From contig CALAUG010000059.1 in NCBI GenBank assembly GCA_937892155.1, positions 1 to 64,000 of the forward strand: a stretch of DNA of 64,000 nt, read 5' to 3'. This stretch comes from an uncultured Bacteroidales bacterium (GTDB lineage: Bacteria; Bacteroidota; Bacteroidia; Bacteroidales; UBA1715). The notes beneath the pieces are model-generated. The model worked only from the letters and a program-made list of their open reading frames with translations, did no database searches and had not been told where the DNA came from. Shown piece after piece: positions 9,885-19,300 of the stretch. Each line of letters starts with the position of its first letter. The first letter of the stretch is position 1. The position numbers and the translations under genes were made by a program.

Positions 9885-11162
9885 TTAGTAAGCGAACAAT
9901 GGATATTGAGCCATCATTTCGTTTACGGTCTTTTTAACAGAATTGATTGTTCCCTCTGTTGGATCGCACAAAACCTTATCAATCAACTCAACAATAGTTT
10001 TGATTCCGTCTTCCTTCATACCACGAGTTGTGATTGCAGGAGTACCGAAACGCAAACCTGATGTTTGGAAAGCGCTACGAGTATCAAAAGGAACAAGATT
10101 TTCGTTAGTTGTAATATCAGCACTTACAAGCGCATCTTTTGCTGCCTTACCTGTCAATTCTGGGAATTTAGGACGAAGGTCAACCAACATAGAGTGGTTA
10201 TCGGTACCATCGGAAATAATCTTATAACCTCTATCCATAAATGCCTGTGCCATTACAGCCGCATTCTTTTGTACCTGTTGTTGATACGTTTTGAATTCTG
10301 GTGTTAACGCTTCGCCGAAAGCTACTGCTTTTGCAGCAATAACGTGTTCTAGCGGACCACCTTGCATACCTGGGAACACTGCAGAATTAATAAGTTGTCC
10401 CATTGTTTTTGTAACACCTTTTGGCGTTTTCTTTCCCCAAGGATTTTCAAAATCTTTACCAATCAAAATAACACCACCGCGAGGACCACGCAATGTCTTG
10501 TGTGTCGTAGAAGTTACAATGTGTGCATATTTTACTGGGTTTTTCAATAAACCAGCCGCAATCAAACCAGCAGGGTGAGCCATATCAATCATAAGGATTG
10601 CACCAACCTTGTCGGCAATTGCACGCATTCTTTCGTAATCCCATTCACGGCTATAAGCAGAACCTCCACCGATAATCAATTTTGGTTTTTCTGCCAATGC
10701 GATTCTTTCCATTTCATCGTAATCAACACGACCAGTTTCTTTGTTCAAGAAATATGGAACTGGATGATAAATCAAACCAGACGTGTTTACTGGAGAACCA
10801 TGAGACAAGTGACCACCATGATTCAAATCCAACCCCATGAATTTATCGCCAGGCTGCAAGATAGACAAAAGAACAGCACCATTTGCCTGAGCACCAGAGT
10901 GTGGTTGAACATTTGCAAATTCAGCACCATACAATTGTTTCAAACGTTCGATAGCCAACGTTTCAATTTCGTCAACAACTTCGCAACCTCCATAATGACG
11001 TTTCCCTGGATAACCCTCTGCATACTTGTTCGTGCAATACGAACCCATAGCCTGCATAACTTGTTCACTTACAAAGTTTTCCGACGCAATCAATTCAATG
11101 CCTCGTAACTGTCTTTGATGTTCTTTTTCGATTAAATCAAAGATTGTATTGTCTCTATTCAT
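9885..11162 (-). CDS. glyA: Serine hydroxymethyltransferase
   Basis: PLP enzyme interconverting serine and glycine with tetrahydrofolate; the main source of one-carbon units. 425 residues, normal length. The PLP lysine lies in VTSTTHKTLRGPRGG; other family landmarks are ASENFVSEQVMQAMGS, NKYAEGYPGKRHYGGCE and MDLNHGGHLSHG-like sequence (GLDLNHGGHLSHG). Its first 15 bases recur in inverted orientation 96 bases upstream (11258-11272). A -7 box lies at 11188-11195. Confidence 0.97.
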   Translation of the reverse strand: MNRDNTIFDLIEKEHQRQLRGIELIASENFVSEQVMQAMGSYCTNKYAEGYPGKRHYGGCEVVDEIETLAIERLKQLYGAEFANVQPHSGAQANGAVLLSILQPGDKFMGLDLNHGGHLSHGSPVNTSGLIYHPVPYFLNKETGRVDYDEMERIALAEKPKLIIGGGSAYSREWDYERMRAIADKVGAILMIDMAHPAGLIAAGLLKNPVKYAHIVTSTTHKTLRGPRGGVILIGKDFENPWGKKTPKGVTKTMGQLINSAVFPGMQGGPLEHVIAAKAVAFGEALTPEFKTYQQQVQKNAAVMAQAFMDRGYKIISDGTDNHSMLVDLRPKFPELTGKAAKDALVSADITTNENLVPFDTRSAFQTSGLRFGTPAITTRGMKEDGIKTIVELIDKVLCDPTEGTINSVKKTVNEMMAQYPLFAY

Positions 11163-11272
11163 CAGTATAAAATTTTATTTTGACACGCAAAATTATCAAA
11201 AAACCGATAGTAAACTTAGACAATTGAGTGTAAGATATTAACAATTGTTCATTAGTTATGAATAGAGACAAT
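11148..11272. repeat. 15-base inverted repeat: glyA start codon region and its mirror copy
   Basis: The first 15 bases of glyA (ATGAATAGAGACAAT, minus strand 11162-11148) occur again on the plus strand at 11258-11272. The arms are 95 bases apart and identical. A chance match of this length in such a short region is unlikely. Confidence 0.8.
11188..11195 (-). promoter_or_regulatory. Bacteroidota -7 promoter box for glyA
   Basis: Minus strand reads TAATTTTG, a full match to TAnnTTTG, 26 bases upstream of the ATG. Confidence 0.65.
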
Positions 11273-11274
11273 GA

Positions 11275-11295
11275 ATCAAGAAACAGGAATCAAGG
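11275..11295. repeat. 7-base repeat array (ATCAAGA type), left of the RhuM-like gene
   Basis: Three adjacent 7-base units, ATCAAGA AACAGGA ATCAAGG. The unit resembles those at 12461, 42791, 53119 and 57481, allowing for strand. Confidence 0.55.
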
Positions 11296-11325
11296 CATAA
11301 AATTCTCCATCATAAAACACTTAAT

Positions 11326-11338
11326 TTCTAAATTAGAA
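11326..11338. promoter_or_regulatory. Possible operator palindrome upstream of the RhuM-like gene
   Basis: TTCTAA-A-TTAGAA is a perfect 13-base palindrome centred 21 bases upstream of the -7 box at 11353. This is where the upstream promoter element would sit, so a bound regulator could block transcription. Autoregulation is inferred. Confidence 0.4.
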
Positions 11339-11352
11339 TTCCACATTAAATC

Positions 11353-11360
11353 TATCTTTG
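11353..11360 (+). promoter_or_regulatory. Bacteroidota -7 promoter box for the RhuM-like gene
   Basis: TATCTTTG, a full match to TAnnTTTG, 21 bases upstream of the ATG. Confidence 0.65.
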
Positions 11361-11381
11361 CACAACAAACACACATAACAA

Positions 11382-12239
11382 ATGAATACAACTGGAGAAA
11401 TTTTATTATACCAGCCAGACGAAACCGTACGGTTGGAAGTGAGAATGGATAAAGAAACCATCTGGCTTACACAACAACAAATTGCAGAACTGTTTGGAAC
11501 CAAAAGGCCTGCAATTACAAAACATTTAAACAACATTTACCAAACCAATGAATTAGACGAAGCAAACACATGTTCCATTTTGGAACACATGGGTAACGAT
11601 GGTAAACAATTGTATCGCACTAAATTCTATAATCTTGATGCAATTCTTTCAATAGGATATAGAGTTAATTCAAAAAATGCAACAAAATTCCGACAATGGG
11701 CAAATTCCGTATTAAAAGAACACTTACTTCGTGGATATACCACCAACCAAAGAATTGCAAATTTGGAAAATACCGTAGAACAGCAGCAACATATATTGAA
11801 ACAACACGAGGAAAAAATAAACTTTTTCGTGAGAACCTCTTTACCGCCTGTTGAAGGCATTTTCTACCAAGGACAGATTTTCGATGCGTACGTTTTCGCG
11901 GCAAACCTTATAAAATCTGCAAAGAATTCTATTGTCTTGATTGACAATTATATTGACGAATCTGTCTTTACGCTGTTGGATAAACGCAACGATGATGTTT
12001 CTGCAACAATATACACAAAAACAATCTCCAAGCAACTGGAACTTGATGTGCAGAAGCATAATGCGCAATACAAACCTATAGAACTAAAAATCGTAAATGC
12101 CATTCACGATAGATTTCTCATGATTGATAACGACGTCTACCACATTGGTGCTTCGCTGAAAGATTTGGGCAAGAAACTTTTTGCTTTCTCCAAATTTGAA
12201 ACAAAAGCTAATGAAATTTTACAGTTTTTCTTGTTTTGA
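11382..12239 (+). CDS. RhuM-like protein with PLD-like C-terminal domain
   Basis: Accessory protein of 285 residues. Residues 1-115 match the RhuM family (PDETVRLEVRMDKETIWLTQ, a helix-turn-helix-like AELFGTKRPAITKHLNNI, then FYNLDAILSIGYRVNS). A coiled-coil-like segment (about 125-150) joins it to a domain resembling the phospholipase-D superfamily: an SIVLIDNYID segment and HDRFLMID, where the usual HxK motif reads HDR. Only one such motif is present, so it would need to dimerise to be active. RhuM proteins were first noted in Salmonella pathogenicity islands and have no settled function. It is a single gene with its own promoter, convergent to the next gene and flanked on both sides by 7-base repeats, suggesting acquisition by transfer. 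Confidence 0.82.
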   Translation: MNTTGEILLYQPDETVRLEVRMDKETIWLTQQQIAELFGTKRPAITKHLNNIYQTNELDEANTCSILEHMGNDGKQLYRTKFYNLDAILSIGYRVNSKNATKFRQWANSVLKEHLLRGYTTNQRIANLENTVEQQQHILKQHEEKINFFVRTSLPPVEGIFYQGQIFDAYVFAANLIKSAKNSIVLIDNYIDESVFTLLDKRNDDVSATIYTKTISKQLELDVQKHNAQYKPIELKIVNAIHDRFLMIDNDVYHIGASLKDLGKKLFAFSKFETKANEILQFFLF

Positions 12240-12287
12240 AAACCTCCAAAACACGCGACTCAGAGGTCTTTAGCTACATATTGTTTA

Positions 12288-12438
12288 AAAGCCCAGCTGG
12301 CTTTCATATCAATAGAAGATGTACAATTCTCAATAATTCAACCCTGTAAGGGTTGCACAAAATGAATACAACCCCGCTGCGGTTGTTGTTTTGTGTTGGA
12401 TTGCTTTTTCTATTGACATGAAACTCCTAACGGAGTTT
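12288..12438. repeat. Cluster of four short palindromes after the RhuM-like gene
   Basis: Four separate hairpins lie in 150 bases: AAAGCC/GGCTTT (12288-12304), AACCCT/AGGGTT (12340-12354), ACAACC/GGTTGT (12368-12386) and AAACTCC/GGAGTTT (12421-12438, followed by TT). Each has a loop of 3-7 bases. The first or last could end the RhuM transcript; together they look like small dispersed palindromes seen between genes in Bacteroidota. The 342-base gap 12240-12581 holds these, the heptamer array and a terminator, and no credible gene. Confidence 0.6.
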
Positions 12439-12460
12439 TTAATTCTTTTCTAAAATCAAC

Positions 12461-12519
12461 TCTTATCTCTTAATTCTTAACTCTTAATTCTTAATTCTTA
12501 TCTCTTAATTCTTAATTCT
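12461..12519. repeat. 7-base tandem repeat array (TCTTAAT)
   Basis: About eight copies of TCTTAAT and one-base variants (TCTTAAC, TCTTATC) in a row. The reverse complement unit ATTAAGA forms the array at 42791-42824. Confidence 0.85.
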
Positions 12520-12554
12520 AAAAAAAAACCTCCGAAGCTCTCGCCCCGAAGGTT
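12520..12554 (-). terminator. Rho-independent terminator of the LRR/T9SS protein gene
   Basis: Minus strand has an 11-pair stem (AACCTTCGGGG with CTTCGGAGGTT, including G-T pairs), a 6-base loop and a run of about eight T, 28 bases after the stop codon. Confidence 0.85.
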
Positions 12555-12581
12555 TAATTCTCAATTTTCAATTGTCAATTA

Positions 12582-15125
12582 TTATTTCACTACCACTCCT
12601 TGCATTTCGTTTCCTACTTGCACGAAATAAATGCCTGCTTTCAAATTTTGGTTGACAATTTTTTGACCAAGACTTGTAATTACAAATGCTGGTGCTTCGC
12701 CGTTTACAAGAATTTGACGGTTTGAAATTGTTACAAGCATTTCTTCTTCCACATCGTTGATTGCGGTAGAAATACGTTCAAATGTTGCAACATAGAAAGC
12801 ATCGCCTGTTACAGTTATTGTTCGTGGATTTTCCGTATCACCATCGTTCCACGAAACAAATTTGTAACCTGTTGCTGGAACAACAGCCAATACTGTCGTT
12901 GCATTTGCTGCGAACGAACCACCACCAACTACAGTTCCTTGTTCGTTGTTTGCCGAAATGGCTGTGATTGTATAACTTGATTGTGGATCTGTATTGGTAT
13001 TTTCTGCAAATGTTGCTATGAATGTAGCATTTCCTGTTACAGTTATTGTTCGTGGATTATCGGTATTTCCGTCGTTCCATTGTACAAATTTATAACCTGC
13101 TGATGGAACGGCAACCAATGTTGCAGTTTTACCATTTTCGTAACTGCCACTCCCCACAACAGTTCCTTGCGCATTGTTTGCAGAGGAAACCGTAATTGTA
13201 TAGTTTTGTTCATTGTCGCCACCTTGACCAGAACCACCTTCGGAGTATTCTCCGCCTTCGGAACTTCCGCCTATGCCATTTTCCGCCTTTGTTGTGAATT
13301 TACCAGTATATTCTTTTAGCACCGCCTTGCTTTTGCTCAATGCTTTGAAAGAATAGCCATAGTCTGTTGCTGCAGAAAGACCTGTAACCGTAAACTGATA
13401 GCCTTCAATTTCTGACTTGAGTGTATTGCCACTAAAATCTATGTTCGACAACTGACCTTGATTGTTGAACGTAAGTGTGCAGAATGTTACGTTGTTGTTT
13501 GAGATTGTTAAACTATACGAATTTGCAGTTGTTGTTGTTGGCATTGAGAACACTGCCTCGGTAATTTCTGGCTCCACAGAAACAGCATCTTTTGTTACTA
13601 CAGTTTCTTCGGCAGATACGCATTCTATGTGCTTGAAATTTCCCCAATTGTTATCCAAATCGTATGCATCAAAATTATCGCAAGGTATATACAAATACGC
13701 ATTATAAGTTTCAAATGTTGAACTTTCTATTGCCTGTGGTTTTACCGCATAATTCGTAACTCTTGTTAGCGAAGTACAACCACTAAATGCATAATTTCCA
13801 ATGTTCGTGACACTACTTGGAATGGTAATGGAGGTCAAAGCATCGCAAAAGCTGAATGCACTACTCCCAATGCTCGTAACACTGTTAGGTATAGTTACAG
13901 ATGTCAAACCTGCGCAATCCTCAAATGCATAAGATCCAATGCTTGTGACGCTGAAGGTTTTGTCAACTGAAACTGTTTGTGGAATTACTATATCCCCAGT
14001 GTATGAATTTTTACCTTCTATATAATTTATAACAACTTCAACTTCCTTTTCATTAAGAACTTGATACATTATGCCATCCTTTTTAAAATGGGGAGAACTT
14101 GGATTTGGATATTTAGCAGTTGCAGTTACATCAGAAGTAAGTGAGTAGTTTTCGAATACAACTGACACAGCTTTATCTGGAGCATTAGCCAAGAATACAT
14201 CGCTGAATGCAGGAGCTGAAGATGCAGTTGCAACAGTTACTGGAACAGAGAATTTAAGATAAACTTTTTCACCAGTTTTGATGTTAGCTTTAACTGAAGG
14301 CATTTCTTCATCAGTTACAGGAGTCCACCTATTAGCTTCTTTTGAACCATCAACCAAAGCATACATAAGAGTGTTGACATCAGCTCTTGCAGTACCTTCG
14401 AATTTTACGTTAACATATTGACCAACTGTAGCTGCAGCAACAGAAGAAGCAACTAATCCTTGATATGTGTAACCAGCAGCAGGATCATCAGCTACACCTT
14501 TGTAAGCTAATTCAAATGAATTTTCATAGTCCATTGGTTCTGCATAAAGAATCTCAAGTGATGCATTTGAGATGATAATAGGATCTTTTGCAAATCCTTC
14601 ATCTGCAGAAGTTCCTGGATATACGTAACCGAAAACTAAATCTGGAACGCTCAAACCACCTTCTACTGGATCACCTATTGAACCTGCTTCACCATTTTGA
14701 GATTGATGATCAACATTTGTAAGGTTAAATAAAACTCCCATTGTGAAAGGTTCACCTGCAACTACTTCAACTTCGCCACAAGTAGCACCTCCTGTCAAAT
14801 CCGACCAATAGTTAGCTTCTTTACGTTCATCAATTATAAAACTTTGCAATTTACCTGAGTGGTCGCAAACCCCCGACAATGTAACCATAAATTTGTCACC
14901 AACTTGTGGAGTCCATGAAGTGTTACCTGTTGCTTCGTCAACAGCATTTGGCAATACATTAGCATCACCACCTTGCCATTGGATTGAAGTACCAGTTGCA
15001 TCTTTTGCTCCGTATTCGTTCCAAGGAATAGCAAGCTCGCCAGTTGATTCATCAAGTGTCCAAGGACCAGCAAAAGCAGCCAAACCGCAAAGGGCTGAAC
15101 CTAATAGTAAAAATACTTTTTTCAT
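12582..15125 (-). CDS. Secreted BspA-like leucine-rich-repeat protein with InlB-type repeats and T9SS sorting domain
   Basis: Surface or secreted protein of 847 residues. Start taken at ATG 15125 (MKKVFLLLGSALCGLAAFAG), a clear signal peptide; the frame also allows a TTG two codons earlier. Residues 20-350 form an uncharacterised N-terminal region with two similar halves (each with KEANYWSDL- or KEANRWTPV-like sequence). BspA-type LRRs follow near 390-500 (SVTSIGSYAFEDCAGLTSV and two more). After a fibronectin-like part and a Gly/Ser/Glu linker there are two divergent InlB repeats (GYKFVQWNDGNTDNPRTITV and a close copy). The C terminus (TSLGQKIVNQNLKAGIYFV) is a type A T9SS sorting domain. 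It likely binds a host or plant surface; that is inference. The 6S-like RNA lies just upstream. Confidence 0.85.
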   Translation of the reverse strand: MKKVFLLLGSALCGLAAFAGPWTLDESTGELAIPWNEYGAKDATGTSIQWQGGDANVLPNAVDEATGNTSWTPQVGDKFMVTLSGVCDHSGKLQSFIIDERKEANYWSDLTGGATCGEVEVVAGEPFTMGVLFNLTNVDHQSQNGEAGSIGDPVEGGLSVPDLVFGYVYPGTSADEGFAKDPIIISNASLEILYAEPMDYENSFELAYKGVADDPAAGYTYQGLVASSVAAATVGQYVNVKFEGTARADVNTLMYALVDGSKEANRWTPVTDEEMPSVKANIKTGEKVYLKFSVPVTVATASSAPAFSDVFLANAPDKAVSVVFENYSLTSDVTATAKYPNPSSPHFKKDGIMYQVLNEKEVEVVINYIEGKNSYTGDIVIPQTVSVDKTFSVTSIGSYAFEDCAGLTSVTIPNSVTSIGSSAFSFCDALTSITIPSSVTNIGNYAFSGCTSLTRVTNYAVKPQAIESSTFETYNAYLYIPCDNFDAYDLDNNWGNFKHIECVSAEETVVTKDAVSVEPEITEAVFSMPTTTTANSYSLTISNNNVTFCTLTFNNQGQLSNIDFSGNTLKSEIEGYQFTVTGLSAATDYGYSFKALSKSKAVLKEYTGKFTTKAENGIGGSSEGGEYSEGGSGQGGDNEQNYTITVSSANNAQGTVVGSGSYENGKTATLVAVPSAGYKFVQWNDGNTDNPRTITVTGNATFIATFAENTNTDPQSSYTITAISANNEQGTVVGGGSFAANATTVLAVVPATGYKFVSWNDGDTENPRTITVTGDAFYVATFERISTAINDVEEEMLVTISNRQILVNGEAPAFVITSLGQKIVNQNLKAGIYFVQVGNEMQGVVVK

Positions 15126-15207
15126 AAACAATTAATATTATTTTTTCGCCTACTTCTTTTTCACCGACTTTCGGCACGCGTCGGAGTACCAAGGTTGGAG
15201 TATGCAC

Positions 15208-15392
15208 ATAAAAAAAGCGTGGTACTTCTTATATCTTATCATTTGGAATTTTGAGGTTCTGGACTACCCATACAGGCCAAACAACAATAGAAGTCCACGC
15301 TATACGTGAACGTCCTATCACTCTTCTCGGCCTGTATTTTAAAATTGTCCAGATTTCAAAATACCAAGTTAAGCAATGACGCTTTCAATATT
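15208..15392 (-). ncRNA. 6S-like structured RNA (candidate ssrS, possibly the Bacteroidales-1 class)
   Basis: Minus-strand RNA of about 180 bases that folds into one long interrupted hairpin, as 6S RNA does. Plus-strand pairing arms from outside in: AAAGCGT 15214-15220 with ACGCTTT 15379-15385; 15243-15264 with 15347-15367 (TTGG..ATTTTGA..CTGGAC type); TACAGGCC 15271-15278 with GGCCTGTA 15329-15336; AGAAG with CTTCT; and an apical hairpin GTCCACG/CGTGAAC at 15293-15311. A large internal bulge separates the outer and inner stems. On the minus strand it ends in ACGCTTTTTTT, a terminator-like tail, and a -7-like box CATATTTG (15401-15408) sits just upstream. 6S RNA binds sigma-70-type RNA polymerase and tunes transcription in stationary phase. 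Structure is seen; class assignment is inference. Confidence 0.65.
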
Positions 15393-15475
15393 TTATTGTG
15401 CAAATATGCAATTACTTCATAGGCAAAAATTTAAAAGTTTATTCACTCCAAATATAAATTTTTTTCGGTAAAAAA

Positions 15476-16210
15476 TCAATCTGTTACAATTACAATGTTT
15501 TCTTCGGGAATCAGGTCTTGACAACGGTATTTACAAAACAGTTGCACAACCGTAATCACGTCTTTTTGGCAATACGTAACAATGCGCTGCAAATCGTTAT
15601 CTTTCCAATACACATTGCACACCTGCGAGCCGTCAATATCATCTTTTGGCGTAGGAATGCCAAACACATGCGCCAACAATGCCAACGAGGTGTAGTTTTT
15701 GTAATCGCCAAAGCGCCACAAATCCAACGTGTCGAGATGCTGCACTTCCCACGGCTTTTGTCCACGGGAATCAAGCGTGAGCGGTACTTGTATGCCGTTA
15801 ATCAACGCACGGCGGGCTATAAACGGAAAATCGAATTCCTTGCCGTTGTGGGCACAAAAATAGATTTTCTTGGAACTATAATATTTGTTGACCAAATCCA
15901 TAAAATCGGACAAAATCTTACGCTCGTCGTCGCCAGCAAACGACCGCACACGCATTTCAAACGTGCCATCTTTCGGACGGACGAATGCAACCGAAATACA
16001 GATTATTTTGCCAAACTCAGCAAAAATCCCTGCTTTTTGGTACAAATCTTCGTCGCTCATGCCTTCTTCGTATAACCGCAAGGCTTTTTTCTGCCAGAAA
16101 AACTGTTCTTCTTCCGACAAATCCGACAACGACGGATGCTGTGGAACCGTCTCTATGTCGAGAAATAAAATTTTGGTAATGTCAATACCGGTAATTGTAG
16201 TGTTCATCAT
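15476..16210 (-). CDS. Predicted 3'-5' exonuclease related to the PolB exonuclease domain
   Basis: DEDD-superfamily nuclease of 244 residues. Exo I is ILFLDIETVPQ (Asp, Glu), Exo II is FCAHNGKEFDFPFIARR, and Exo III is IVTYCQKDVITV (the YxxxD form, so DEDDy). These proteins are stand-alone relatives of the proofreading domain of family B DNA polymerases and probably act in DNA repair. A -7 box (16231-16238) and an upstream terminator (16255-16284) make it a separate transcription unit. The 350-base gap between it and the next gene holds the 6S-like RNA. Confidence 0.88.
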   Translation of the reverse strand: MMNTTITGIDITKILFLDIETVPQHPSLSDLSEEEQFFWQKKALRLYEEGMSDEDLYQKAGIFAEFGKIICISVAFVRPKDGTFEMRVRSFAGDDERKILSDFMDLVNKYYSSKKIYFCAHNGKEFDFPFIARRALINGIQVPLTLDSRGQKPWEVQHLDTLDLWRFGDYKNYTSLALLAHVFGIPTPKDDIDGSQVCNVYWKDNDLQRIVTYCQKDVITVVQLFCKYRCQDLIPEENIVIVTD

Positions 16211-16230
16211 TGTATGTATGTTTTAGACTA

Positions 16231-16238
16231 CAAAAATA
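16231..16238 (-). promoter_or_regulatory. Bacteroidota -7 promoter box for the exonuclease gene
   Basis: Minus strand reads TATTTTTG, a full match to TAnnTTTG, 21 bases upstream of the ATG. Confidence 0.6.
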
Positions 16239-16254
16239 CAAAAATGATTAAAGA

Positions 16255-16284
16255 ATCCAGAATCCCAAATCAGGATTCTGGATA
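16255..16284 (-). terminator. Hairpin terminator after the InlB-repeat protein gene
   Basis: A near-perfect 11-12 pair stem (ATCCAGAATCC with GGATTCTGGAT, 7-base loop) lies 24 bases past the stop codon. The following T tract is interrupted. Confidence 0.65.
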
Positions 16285-16307
16285 AAAATTTCAGTATTAA
16301 GCCAAAA

Positions 16308-19300
16308 CTACTTTACAATTACCTTCTGAATCATTGCTGTTCCATCGGTGAATTGAACAGTCAAAATATACAAACCATTACGAAGGTCTGAAACATCCAT
16401 GCGAACCTGGAATGCGTCAATCATTTCCTGTTTCACAATAGTACCCTGCAACGACGACAGAGTGATATTCGCAATTTCCGTATCACTTTCTATGGTTACA
16501 AAATTATCTGCTGGATTTGGATAAATTGAAACCTGTGCAGCAATATCTTCTACAGCATCTTTCTCAATATATCTAAACTCTGCTTCTACCGTGCAGTCGT
16601 CAACAACAGTGAAGTATAATGTAGTAAGATTTGACAATGGTTTTCCGTTTTTAGTCCAAAGCACGAATTCATATCCTGCAGCTGGAGTTGCAACTAACAT
16701 AACCTCATCGCCTTCGGTATAAGAACCGGCGCCAATAACCGTTCCAAATGTTTCGTCATTCACTTCCACTTCAACAGTAACGGTTTTAGGTTTAGCGACA
16801 AATTCAGCAAATAGGTTAATGCTGCCTTCGGCAACAAACGACAATATTGGTTCGGTACTAATAATTTCGCCGTCTTTCACCCAACCTTTAAACAAATAGC
16901 CTTCTGCAGGCGTAGCGACAAGCGTAACGGTTTCACCTGCTTCGAATTGTCCGTTGTTCAAACCAGCAACAGTTCCACCAGTCGAAACCGAGATAGTGTA
17001 CATCTGTCCTTTCTCTTTCAATTCAACAGCAAGATGTTTATCGGCATTTGCAACAAATGAATATGTTACCGTTGATGACAAAACCTCATCGCTGTCGGCA
17101 TCTTTCCAAGCAACAAAACGATGATTGTCATCAACCGTCACAGCCAACGAAACAGTGGTGCCTTCATCGAATATGCCTGTATTAAGACCTTTTACCGTTC
17201 CACCTTCAAATTCATCAATAGTTACCGTATATATTTTTTTGAACTCTGCCACAAGATTCTTTTCAGCAGAGCAAACGAATGAATATTCCGCATCAGAACT
17301 TACTGGTGAGCCATTTTCAGTCCACTGTAGGAAACGATATCCAGCATTTGGCACTGCAGTAACGACAACTGTATCTTCTTCCTGATATGTACCTGCCCCT
17401 TGTACCGTCCCCATTGTTTCGTCAGCCGAAGCTACTGTAATGGTAAACGAATCGTATATGCGCGAGAAATGAGCAGTCAACTCAATGTCATTCATCAATT
17501 CAAATGAATACGACGCATCGGTTGAGACCGCCTCGTCATTGACTGTCCAATTAACAAATTCATATTTTGCATCTGGAGTAGCAACCACCGTTACCAAATC
17601 CCCTTCTTCGAACAAGCCTGCGCCGGAAACCGAACCACCTTCTTCAGCAATTAGCGAAACCGTATGTCCAATGAAATTGGCTTCGAAATAAGCAACAAAC
17701 GAACGATTTTCCGTTGCAGAAAAAGTTAATGATGCGTCGGTAGAAATCACTTCATCATTTTCTGTCCAGTTCACAAACGAATACCCTGAATTTGCTGTTG
17801 CTGTAAGTGTTACAGACTTATTTTCCAAATATGTTCCAGCACCAGCAATTGTTCCACCAGAAGCAGGATTCGAAACCGCAGAAATAGTATATGACGGTAT
17901 TGCCGAACAATTTGCGACAATTGTAATAGATTCATTTACAATAAATTCATACGTTAAATCAGTAGATACTTCAGCATCTGCGACTGTCCAATTTGTAAAA
18001 TCAAAGCCATCATTCAAGGCAATTTGTACAGACGCTTCCGTGCCTTTATCGAATGTTCCTGCACCGGTCAAAACACCTGCATTTTCGATATTCAACTGCA
18101 ACGTAACAGTACATTGTTCTATGAATTTTGCCTCAAAACTTCTGTCGGCGTTTGCAACAAATTCAAACACTGAATTCGTAGAAACCAGCGTATCGGCCTC
18201 ATACCAGCCAGAGAAACGATAGTTTTCGTCTGCAAAAGCAACCAACTGAACTGTGTTTCCTTCTGTATACACGCCAGCGCCAGAAACTTCTCCGCCATCC
18301 TCAACAGTAGCATCAATAGCATAACGGGTTACGAAGTTTGCAACCACTGTTCTATTTGTTGACGTTGTAAACGTATATGTTGCCGATTCTGAAACAATCA
18401 CATCATCTTCTGTCCAGTTCACAAACAGATATTTGTCTGTATTCACCGAAGAAGCATACAAAGACACCTCCGTTTCTTCGCCGGAACACACTATATCACC
18501 TGCGCCAGTAATAACTCCCGCACCTGGTATATTGGTTGTTGCAGTAATAGTAACATATTTGGCAAAATTAGCTTTCAGTGTCTTATCCGCAGAAACGACA
18601 AACGTATAAGAAGCATTTGTTGATACAACGGTATTATTTTCATCAGTCCAATTCACGAAACTATATCCTTCATCTGGGGTAGCCGTAACGGTAACACCTT
18701 CGCCCTCGCCATACATTCCACCAGTTGTTGAAACAGTTCCACCATTGGTAGCTGAGATTGATACCGAATATTGTTTTTTGAATACAGCCTGCAAAGTTCT
18801 TGATTTTTCAGCCTTAAACGTGTATTCGGCATCAAGTGAAACAGCAGTTCCGTCTTCATACCAATACATAAACTTAAAATCATCTGCTTTAGCAACAGCC
18901 GATACCGTTATATTTTCTGTTTCAGCCACATAATATTTTCCATCGCCGCTCAATTCCGCGATAGTATTGTCATATTCATCAAAAGCAATAGTATAATATC
19001 GTTTCACTGTTATTTCCGATGAACTTGGCTCTGCCGTCATTGGATAATTCGTTGACACAACACGCACCTTATACTTGCCATCGCCAACCGAAGCTGGAAT
19101 ATTTGCAGTTACAATTCCACTTTCTTTTGTTGTAACTCGGCCTAATTCTATAGGATTATCAAAAGATCCATTTGCATCAGACAATTGAGCAATAACCTGG
19201 TTTGCAGCAATATTTAAGTTGCTGACGCTCATTGAACCTGTCAATGAGAATGGAATTTCAATTGGAATTTCAGCCTCTACAGCACCTTCATAATAAGTTT

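Noticed and set aside
10575..11108. Open frame of 177 codons opposite glyA
   Set aside because: It is a shadow of a highly conserved gene; the product is low in ordered sequence and matches nothing I know.
11258..11452. Small gene starting MNRDNES upstream of the RhuM-like gene
   Set aside because: Its start is the inverted copy of the glyA start, its product looks random, and it overlaps the RhuM-like gene and its promoter.
12461..12519. Possible CRISPR array
   Set aside because: The repeat unit is 7 bases with no spacers and no cas genes are in the window.
15518..16075. Open frame of 185 codons opposite the 3'-5' exonuclease gene
   Set aside because: The exonuclease has all three catalytic motifs in its frame; the opposite frame has none.
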